Below, piece by piece: positions 1 to 5,214 of a DNA stretch of 5,214 bases. The stretch is from positions 1 through 5,214 of the forward strand of contig JARLHX010000073.1 in the NCBI GenBank assembly GCA_031292035.1. Reading direction: 5' to 3'. The notes below the pieces were generated by a model. That model did no database searches. It saw only the letters and a program-made list of their open reading frames with translations, and was not told the origin of the DNA. This DNA comes from Negativicutes bacterium (GTDB taxonomy: Bacteria > Bacillota_C > Negativicutes > Sporomusales_B > JARLHX01). The number at the start of each line of letters is the position of its first letter. Position 1 is the stretch's first letter. The translations under genes were made by a program, and so were the position numbers.

Positions 1-1
1 A

Positions 2-133
2 GTGAGAAGCCGGAGTCCCGAACAAAATGAAAAAATCTTGCGCCCCGTTGAACCCGCCCAAAAACCGTCAAAAATTACCCTTGACCTGATAAATCGCAGG
101 CAGCTACGCTGCATTCAGGTCAAAACGACCTGA
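2..133 (+). CDS. Possible C-terminal tail of an unidentified plus-strand gene, 5' end outside the window
   Basis: This frame is open from the left edge and ends at TGA 131-133, giving about 43 residues. I do not recognise the product. The visible tail is hydrophilic and reads like real protein: it has stretches such as SPEQNEKILRPVEPAQKPSK, then TLDLINRRQLRCIQVKTT at the end. The opposite minus frame over the same bases reads less naturally (Phe-, Arg- and Ser-rich, with RKIFSFCSGLRLL). If real, the gene converges on the RHS-like gene and their ends overlap by 19 bases (115-133). Its last codons form part of a perfect inverted repeat, so the stop could also be a by-product of that symmetry. 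The segment is short and has no visible start, domain or ribosome binding site, so the call rests on reading frame and composition alone. Confidence 0.4.
   Translation: MRSRSPEQNEKILRPVEPAQKPSKITLDLINRRQLRCIQVKTT
81..123. repeat. Alternative longer hairpin sharing an arm with the 113-135 repeat
   Basis: TTGACCTGA (81-89) pairs perfectly with TCAGGTCAA (115-123). Inside it is a second stem, GCAGC (100-104) with GCTGC (108-112), around a TAC loop. The bases between are an asymmetric internal loop (90-99 against 113-114). Because 115-121 also pairs with 127-133, the two folds exclude each other. On the minus strand the outer stem is followed by GGGTAA and then five T (74-70), so a weak terminator for the RHS-like gene is possible. 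The spacing and short T run make that uncertain. Confidence 0.55.
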
Positions 134-135
134 AT
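113..135. repeat. Perfect 9-bp inverted repeat spanning both convergent stop codons
   Basis: ATTCAGGTC (113-121) and GACCTGAAT (127-135) are exact reverse complements separated by a 5-base loop, AAAAC. The minus-strand gene's stop (115-117) lies in the left arm and the stop of the plus-strand frame (131-133) lies in the right arm, at mirror-image positions. Transcripts of either strand could fold into this hairpin at their 3' end, which would suit mRNA end protection or termination. No run of T follows directly on either strand, so it is not a standard intrinsic terminator. The symmetry is certain; the function is inference. Confidence 0.75.
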
Positions 136-2853
136 AGTTACGAAGATTCGTGCGGTTTTTCTAGTGCCTCCAGGAAAGAACAAGGCTCCCGACCCCACGT
201 TCATATGATCATATGACAGCGTATGATCTTCGGACTCAGAATATGAAGTCAAGGGCTGATCATAACCCGGAATATAGCCCGGATAATACCAAGCCATTGA
301 GTATTGAATTAAATCGCTCCAGCCATAAACAATTCCACAAATTTGAGTTTCCCGATGGTCGGGATAATTCGCTGGGCTTGGGGAGGAATACAAATGATTG
401 TTAACGTCTTTGGAAAACGTACTCATCGAGTTGCTAAAGACCCCATGGTCATAATAGTATACTGTATATTGTAAAGGAGTTTGGAGGTATGCGTGATGGC
501 CCGCCTCACCCAAAGGCATGGAAGGATAAAAATCCCAGGAGTCGTTTATATTAATCCACCAACTATGCATTGCGTCACCTGCCCCTTGGCTTGAACTGGT
601 TGATTGGGTTGTCTCTGACTGCAGAGTAGTCGTTGCACTAGAATCAGTCGTTGGTTTGCCATTATCAAAGGAATATGTGACTTGGTTTTGGCCTAAATAA
701 TTAATGTCATCAACGGATGTGGCATTTGCATCTCCTCCATCGAAATAGGGGTGAATGACTTGGCAATCAACATACAAAGAAATAACGTCGTTCGGATCTT
801 CCACAAGATATTTGCGCAATTCCCAATACCCATCAGGATAGGTAATTTTCTTGGGCTGGCTGTATCCGACGCTGTACGGATCACCGGGATCACTGCCGTC
901 AGTATTGGTATAATAACTATAGGCCGTCACCAATGCTGCTGGGCTGTCAGGCACGGAAGTTTGAGTCAACTCCCACCCCCATGGAAAGCAGTGGTAATTC
1001 TCGGAACACTGATACGCTGGGGTGGTCGATCCTTCGTATTCCACGGTATCAATTTCTTGCCGGTCCGTTGGAGTCGCTCCTCCGGTAAACGAAACCTGCC
1101 GCGTCTCAACCCGTTGCTCTGTGCCGGTACCCAGCGTCAAGGTCCACGTAACCGCACCACCGCTCGTTGCCTTGGTGAGCACTTGGGTCGAGACGTTTCC
1201 ATTCCGATTTTCAATAATATCCAGGCCGGCGGCTGTTCCGGGATTGGGATTCTGGATCGTCCATGTAACATACGGACTTCCCTGAATATTGGTGTGCAGA
1301 CCGGTAATATCGCGCCCCGGCAGAATTTGGGATGGAAGATAAAATTTCAGTGAAATCGAATTCGTATTGGGAGTTAAAATGTCAATGAATGTTTGATAGG
1401 CGCTCACCTGACGTATAACCGCCGTATAGTTAGTGAAAACTCCGGCTGAATTGGTCACTAAATATGGCATGTTGTTTAACAGCAGCACCACCGGCACCAG
1501 ACAGTTCGTATAGGTCGCGGCCACGCCGCTGTTGGTAATCGACCAAATATTTTGCGCTGCCACCGGCACAAAAGCATTCGTCGTAATCGTGCCATCTGAA
1601 TTTGTGATCAGGTACGGCAAATTCGTCGAATACATGGTTTCGGTCGCCACCAAATTGGTTTGCTGCCCATCATAATAGATTGATGCTGGTGTATACGTGT
1701 CACTGGACAAACCGAGTTGTTCGAGGGAAAGCTGTCCGGCTGCCAATCCATCAAACGACCGGCCCAAACTAACATGCCATTCGAGTGAAATGCGATTGGT
1801 GTCTTGAGTGCAACCCGGTCCAAGCCTCAACCAGCTTCCTTGTCCGGGTGCCTTTGTGGCATCATCACACCCATCGCCAAAACTGATTTGCGCATACTTT
1901 TCCTTTACCACCTCGACCACTGAGGCATTCGTCGAGCAATATCCAGCGTTAGGATTGCTGAGGTTTAAGGTTACCTGGTTACCTCCGGTTCCATTTAGTA
2001 TTACGTCATAGCTAGGAAGTGGTATAAACTTGCTAATTTTGAGCTGGGGTGGAATTTGGACGGAAAAGGTGAGGCCTGCTGTTCCGGATAATGAATCACC
2101 ATTTAAACCATCTGAAAGCTGAATTGAATCATACAACAAAAGCCGGTTTACATAAGCCATCTGGTCGCCAGTAGGGTTCAACGCGATCAAACTGGGAAGT
2201 GGGTCTTCATTGGTGTAACTTCCGAAGGCGCTGTTGGTATAAAAGGATATTGTCGAAATGATCCGATTCATTTCCAAAACCAAGTTCGTCTGCCGGAGGC
2301 TGTCTTTACTGGCATCCAAATTCGGATATCCATTGGTGAAGATGTATTGCGCACCGGCCGTGAAATTTTTCCACAAGAAAGCTGAGACCGCCGGTGCCGG
2401 GGAACTCCCATTGAAAAACTCCTCGATGAACGTGTCCGGATCGCTAAAATCATTCAAGGTGAACATCGGGCTTCCGTTGGGCCCTGAATTGGGGCAGGTC
2501 ACATTTAAATTGTAAGCCCGTCGCAGGAGGACGCCAACCGTTACCGGAGGATAATTCGTTGGGATCAGATTGCCATCCACGTCGCGGCCGGCACCATAAA
2601 ACTTCAGTTGATTGCCAGCGATGTCAACTTCCATGAAATCACTGGCTTCGGCATACAGGTTGGTTACGCCAATCATCAACTTCTGGTCCAGCGGATTCTG
2701 CATCCATTGCGCCGCCGAGTTGATCGTCAAATGGCTTGGCGTTGTGCCCGCGGATCGGGTGGACAAATCCAATCCGCTGCTATCTTGCGCCTTCAGCGTT
2801 TCTCCTAGGCTCAATGCCAAGATCAGGAGCACAGTCCATGTGTGGGTCTTCAT
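115..2853 (-). CDS. Secreted protein resembling the N-terminal half of verrucomicrobial RHS/YD-repeat proteins
   Basis: This is a 912-residue exported protein of unknown exact role. The start is well fixed: ATG 2853-2851 is the first possible start after an in-frame TAG at 2868-2866. Residues 1-22 form a signal peptide (basic MKTH, hydrophobic VLLILALSL, LKA before Q23) with no lipobox cysteine. Residues 24 to about 480 are Thr/Asn-rich and presumably beta-structured, with a short duplicated motif at 411-426 and 461-475. Residues 480-685 resemble, from memory, the conserved core before the YD repeats in large Verrucomicrobiota RHS proteins: GSPYVTW (525-531), FPWGWELT (623-630) and one YD-like unit, ITYPDGYWELRKY (670-682). 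A Ser/Thr-rich linker (about 731-762) leads to a Tyr/Trp-rich tail. The protein then stops at TGA 117-115 with no YD-repeat array, so it is either a short relative or a truncated gene. It lies 28 bases downstream of the beta-helix gene and is probably co-transcribed with it. An alternative is a plain extracellular adhesin or carbohydrate-binding protein. Confidence 0.85.
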   Translation of the reverse strand: MKTHTWTVLLILALSLGETLKAQDSSGLDLSTRSAGTTPSHLTINSAAQWMQNPLDQKLMIGVTNLYAEASDFMEVDIAGNQLKFYGAGRDVDGNLIPTNYPPVTVGVLLRRAYNLNVTCPNSGPNGSPMFTLNDFSDPDTFIEEFFNGSSPAPAVSAFLWKNFTAGAQYIFTNGYPNLDASKDSLRQTNLVLEMNRIISTISFYTNSAFGSYTNEDPLPSLIALNPTGDQMAYVNRLLLYDSIQLSDGLNGDSLSGTAGLTFSVQIPPQLKISKFIPLPSYDVILNGTGGNQVTLNLSNPNAGYCSTNASVVEVVKEKYAQISFGDGCDDATKAPGQGSWLRLGPGCTQDTNRISLEWHVSLGRSFDGLAAGQLSLEQLGLSSDTYTPASIYYDGQQTNLVATETMYSTNLPYLITNSDGTITTNAFVPVAAQNIWSITNSGVAATYTNCLVPVVLLLNNMPYLVTNSAGVFTNYTAVIRQVSAYQTFIDILTPNTNSISLKFYLPSQILPGRDITGLHTNIQGSPYVTWTIQNPNPGTAAGLDIIENRNGNVSTQVLTKATSGGAVTWTLTLGTGTEQRVETRQVSFTGGATPTDRQEIDTVEYEGSTTPAYQCSENYHCFPWGWELTQTSVPDSPAALVTAYSYYTNTDGSDPGDPYSVGYSQPKKITYPDGYWELRKYLVEDPNDVISLYVDCQVIHPYFDGGDANATSVDDINYLGQNQVTYSFDNGKPTTDSSATTTLQSETTQSTSSSQGAGDAMHSWWININDSWDFYPSMPLGEAGHHAYLQTPLQYTVYYYDHGVFSNSMSTFSKDVNNHLYSSPSPANYPDHRETQICGIVYGWSDLIQYSMAWYYPGYIPGYDQPLTSYSESEDHTLSYDHMNVGSGALFFPGGTRKTARIFVTIQVVLT
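201..216. repeat. 16-bp perfect palindrome, tandem TCATATGA
   Basis: Two adjacent copies of the self-complementary octamer TCATATGA make a 16-bp perfect palindrome. It lies inside the end of the RHS-like gene, where it encodes Ser-Tyr-Asp-His-Met. It could be a chance product of coding sequence. No regulatory role can be supported. Confidence 0.6.
1429..1623 (-). repeat. Duplicated NxPYL(I/V)TNS motif in the RHS-like protein
   Basis: Residues 411-426 (NLPYLITNSDGTITTN, bases 1623-1576) and 461-475 (NMPYLVTNSAGVFTN, bases 1473-1429) are clearly alike and start exactly 50 residues apart. The DNA copies have diverged at many third positions, so the duplication is old or kept by selection on the protein. 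The residues between and after the copies match poorly, so this is a repeated turn or strand motif rather than a whole repeated domain. Confidence 0.55.
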
Positions 2854-2881
2854 AATGTTGCGATTCTAGCACCAGCGAGCG
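2854..2881 (-). promoter_or_regulatory. 28-base gap before the RHS-like gene, no Shine-Dalgarno
   Basis: The gap between the beta-helix stop codon (TAA 2884-2882) and the next ATG contains no GGAGG-like sequence, no hairpin followed by T, and no convincing -35/-10 pair. Translation of the second gene therefore probably relies on a leaderless-like or unstructured start, or on re-initiation after the upstream gene. The short spacing favours one operon. Confidence 0.5.
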
Positions 2882-5214
2882 TTAACGAAGCGGGGTGAAC
2901 ACCGACAAAATGTTGGCGGACGATAAACCATTAAATCTGCCAATGAGCCAGTTCTCAAAGTCACTGGCGTCATACTTTCCGTTCCCATTCGAATCCTTCA
3001 AATAATCTGGAATTCCGTCACCGGTGGTGTCAATGGGGTTGCCGTACGCATCCGTCGCCACGTAATGGAGCCCAATACTCACCGTGGAATTCGTTTCCTT
3101 GACCTCGAGGTTGTTCACCAGATTGGTCGTCACCGTGTAGTGGTAAAGCTCCAGTTGGTCCGCCGTGGTGCTCCCGGCGTGGATGAGTGCCACCAAGTTG
3201 GTGGGGCCACCGTTGGTCGGATAGTAGTAGCTCCCCAGTGGCCCGGTCGCAAAATTCGCCGTGATATTCGTCAGGCAATTCGTCCCGCCGAGGATGTTCG
3301 TGCAGCCGAGCGTGAAGGCATTGCACCCAAGTCCAATATACGCGGTGGTTCCCCCTACCGTTTGCGGCGTGGCATCAAACAGGTTGTCCTGGATGTTCCA
3401 TACCGGATTGCTCGCGGAATTGGTGTAGTTCACCGCCAAGGTGTCATTTAAGAACAGGTTGTTGTAGAAAATGGCGCTGAAGGGCACCCCGGCGGCCTCT
3501 GTGACACTCACCGCACTGCGTTGGATGAAATTGTTGGTAACGCCCAAGACAAAGGCGCTCCCCGTTCCGGTGGGCGCCAAGCTCAAATTGCAGCCGCGGA
3601 CCTGGCTGTCCCGAATTCCCAAACTGCCAGAAGTGACCGTGTTGTTGGTAATCAAAAGCACGGGGCAACTGACGTTCCCCGCCCCCATGGCAATATCGGT
3701 AAACCGGAACCAAAGATTATTGCCGGTGGCTCCGTTGATCTCGGCCAGGGCCATCACCGGGCTGTTGGTTCGTGATTCCTGGACGTTCCCATAAAAACAG
3801 GCCCGATTCAGCACATTGGGTGTGCCGATGCTCGAAATCCCCGCCCCCGTTTGGAGGTTGAACCCATAATTGCCCATCACCCCCACTGCCACCCCATTGG
3901 ACCAACTCAACGTCCCCGCGAGACTGACGTTCGTGGCGAGGTAATCAAGTGAATCATAATGGTAACCAATATCAGGTGCTCCATCATTGTCTCGCGGCGC
4001 GTTGGTGCCCCAGGCGGTGCTCTGCGAAATTGTCCCACTGGTGTACACGGGTGGGAAAGTGGTTCGCAGGGTGAGGTCCGTAACCAAGTCCAAGGGGATA
4101 TTCGTGGTGCCATAATTCTGCAACCCATAGTAGGTGCTCATCGAATTGGTGCTGAGGTAGTAGGCCCCGCCACCGACCATGCTGGCGTAGGGCGATGACG
4201 AAGGCGAATAAGCCGGCGAACCAAAGGTCGAGCTTGAATAAAAGGCGTTGTAGCCACCGGCCAGGCTGCCAGACGTGTTCGTCGTCAAGGCCGATACGTT
4301 CGAAAATAAAGAGTTTTTAGCCGTGATACCGATGGCGGGATTGCTGCCTCCGCCAGCGGACAGGGGAGTGACGCCCAATGACGTCGTGGTCGTCGTCGAG
4401 GATGAACTGCTGCTGCTCGAACTGCTGGGTGGGTATTGAAAGGCACACTTCACATTATCAAATGTACAGGAGTAGAACAATCCAGTGCCGTTATAGCTGT
4501 TGTCCGCCACAATGCCGAGGTTGGCATACGCAAACAGGTCGTTTTTGAGCGTAAGCGCCATTCCGGACCCGACCGATGATCCCGACGTCAGGCTGCTCAA
4601 TTCGATCCCCTGCAAGCAATGGTAAAATTGGGAATGACTCACCGTAGCACTAACCCCACTCGAATAAACCACCTGCACCGCTTCTTTGGCGTACGAAAAA
4701 TGAAGGTTGCTTAAGGTGGGCGAACTGAGTAAGTATAGGATCAGTGCTGGATTGGCGTAACCAGTGCTGGCCAAGCTATTCGTGCTCACGACCTCGCCCA
4801 CCGAACAATCCGTCGCCGCCGTGAAGAAAGCGGGCCGGTACATCGAAGTGGCGCAGGTTACCGATGAACTCAGCGTGATGGAGGTTCCACTGTCATACTT
4901 AATGACAGCTCCGCCTTCTATGGTCACGGGCGCGTTAAAATAAACTGCTCCAGTCACATGATATGTGGTATCTCCAGCCAAAGTCGTTGCCGTAGAATAA
5001 CTTCCGCTAATGGTTGCCAAATAGTCGACGACCACCCGCGGTTGATTTGCACGATAGGCCATGGCGGGCTGCTGTTTTTTCTCCAGTTTCGCGCTGTGCC
5101 GGGTGGGCGCCTGCGGCCGGGGAATCTGCGCGTACATCGTTGGCGTCTTTCCCCGGGGATACCCCGGTCCGGTCGAGGCCGTGCCACTGCCGCAAGGCGG
5201 TAGCCTCAGTAGTG
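2882..5214 (-). CDS. Right-handed parallel beta-helix surface protein with calcium-binding-like tail, 5' end outside the window
   Basis: The frame is open from the right edge to TAA 2884-2882. The first visible ATG is 5137 (751 residues, numbered here from it) and another is at 5062. Neither has a good Shine-Dalgarno or is followed by a signal peptide, and 25 stop-free codons precede 5137, so the real start probably lies beyond the edge. Residues about 40-330 and 400-690 look like two solenoid regions with recurring (N/D)xLF turns: KNDLF 198-202, KNSLF 274-278, YNNLF 558-562 and QDNLF 583-587, typical of PbH1/NosD-like beta-helices. A Ser10-Thr5 tract lies at 238-252. IGYHYDSLDYL near 391-401 joins the halves, a phrase I associate with verrucomicrobial surface proteins. 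The tail (703-730) reads DTTGDGIPDYLKD then SNGNGKYDASDFE, resembling thrombospondin type-3 or EF-hand/dockerin calcium loops. No catalytic residues of a polysaccharide lyase can be assigned, so a structural or binding role is as likely as an enzyme. Confidence 0.85.
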   Translation of the reverse strand, partial: LLRLPPCGSGTASTGPGYPRGKTPTMYAQIPRPQAPTRHSAKLEKKQQPAMAYRANQPRVVVDYLATISGSYSTATTLAGDTTYHVTGAVYFNAPVTIEGGAVIKYDSGTSITLSSSVTCATSMYRPAFFTAATDCSVGEVVSTNSLASTGYANPALILYLLSSPTLSNLHFSYAKEAVQVVYSSGVSATVSHSQFYHCLQGIELSSLTSGSSVGSGMALTLKNDLFAYANLGIVADNSYNGTGLFYSCTFDNVKCAFQYPPSSSSSSSSSSTTTTTSLGVTPLSAGGGSNPAIGITAKNSLFSNVSALTTNTSGSLAGGYNAFYSSSTFGSPAYSPSSSPYASMVGGGAYYLSTNSMSTYYGLQNYGTTNIPLDLVTDLTLRTTFPPVYTSGTISQSTAWGTNAPRDNDGAPDIGYHYDSLDYLATNVSLAGTLSWSNGVAVGVMGNYGFNLQTGAGISSIGTPNVLNRACFYGNVQESRTNSPVMALAEINGATGNNLWFRFTDIAMGAGNVSCPVLLITNNTVTSGSLGIRDSQVRGCNLSLAPTGTGSAFVLGVTNNFIQRSAVSVTEAAGVPFSAIFYNNLFLNDTLAVNYTNSASNPVWNIQDNLFDATPQTVGGTTAYIGLGCNAFTLGCTNILGGTNCLTNITANFATGPLGSYYYPTNGGPTNLVALIHAGSTTADQLELYHYTVTTNLVNNLEVKETNSTVSIGLHYVATDAYGNPIDTTGDGIPDYLKDSNGNGKYDASDFENWLIGRFNGLSSANILSVFTPLR
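4379..4426 (-). repeat. Ser10-Thr5-Ser low-complexity tract within the beta-helix protein
   Basis: Codons for residues 238-253 encode ten serines, five threonines and a serine. The serine codons are mixed (AGC, AGT, TCG, TCA, TCC) and the threonine codons are ACG with one ACC, so the tract is not a pure triplet repeat. It follows Tyr-Pro-Pro and interrupts the first solenoid region, probably as a flexible exposed loop or a site for O-linked modification. Confidence 0.8.

Noticed and set aside
81..110. Plus-strand promoter-like pair TTGACC (81-86) and TACGCT (105-110)
   Set aside because: The -10 matches the consensus at only three positions, both boxes are within the palindromic element, and no plus-strand gene follows.
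1..114. A minus-strand open frame starting ATG 114-112 directly after the RHS-like stop
   Set aside because: It is only 38 codons to the edge, overlaps the hairpin, has no ribosome binding site, and its composition is less protein-like than the plus frame over the same bases.
70..123. Classical rho-independent terminator for the RHS-like gene
   Set aside because: The T run (five bases) begins six bases beyond the stem and the stem has a large internal loop. It is kept only as a weak possibility within the hairpin entry.
115..200. A simple frameshift cutting the RHS-like gene short near its end
   Set aside because: I read the two other minus frames from about base 183 and both meet stops within a few codons to about 16 codons, so neither restores a long continuation.
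201..216. The TCATATGA tandem palindrome as an operator
   Set aside because: It is inside coding sequence near a gene's end with no promoter nearby. Chance is the simpler explanation.
751..1353. A 200-codon plus-strand open frame antisense to the RHS-like gene
   Set aside because: It lies wholly inside a much better coding frame with a signal peptide and family-like motifs. Its translation has no recognisable domain and looks like a shadow.
3065..3451. A 128-codon plus-strand open frame within the beta-helix gene
   Set aside because: It falls in the G+C-rich part of the real gene, where stops are rare in other frames. The product is Arg/Gly/Val-rich with no domain.
1..5214. tRNA, rRNA, CRISPR array or complete insertion sequence
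   Set aside because: No cloverleaf, rRNA-like stretch, regularly spaced repeats, transposase-like protein or terminal inverted repeats with target duplications were seen on either strand.

Overview
The window holds two large genes on the minus strand, in the transcription order 5214 to 115, plus what may be the tail of a plus-strand gene entering from the left edge. Composition and protein style suggest Verrucomicrobiota, most likely a Limisphaerales/Pedosphaera-like soil or freshwater bacterium. The grounds are long secreted Thr/Asn-rich proteins full of 'TN' pairs, a 'GDGIPDYLKDSNGNG'-type Asp/Asn/Gly-rich tail, an RHS-type N-terminal region with an 'FPWGWELT...YPDGYWE' core, and weak or absent Shine-Dalgarno sequences. 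This assignment is inference from remembered family resemblance, not from a search.

Region by region. Bases 2882-5214 encode a probable cell-surface right-handed beta-helix protein. Its frame is still open at the right edge, so its true start and export signal probably lie outside the window. It has two solenoid-like halves, a Ser10-Thr5 tract inside the first, and a C-terminal calcium-binding-like tail. After only 28 bases comes the second gene (2853 to 115). It encodes a protein with a clear signal peptide that resembles the N-terminal part of verrucomicrobial RHS/YD-repeat proteins but stops before any YD-repeat array. The two are probably co-transcribed and both are probably exported. A shared envelope or extracellular role such as adhesion, surface coat or polymer binding is plausible but unproven.

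At the left end (1-135) a plus-strand frame with protein-like composition runs from the window edge to a stop at 131-133, converging on the RHS-like gene (stop at 115-117). Both stop codons sit in the two arms of a perfect 9-bp inverted repeat (113-121/127-135). One arm of that repeat can instead pair with a third copy at 81-89. This compact three-segment structure is the most unusual non-coding signal in the window.

I see no tRNA, rRNA, CRISPR array, complete insertion sequence or convincing promoter. No previously undescribed system can be claimed. The best leads are the truncated RHS architecture paired with a beta-helix partner and the symmetric structure at the convergent gene ends.
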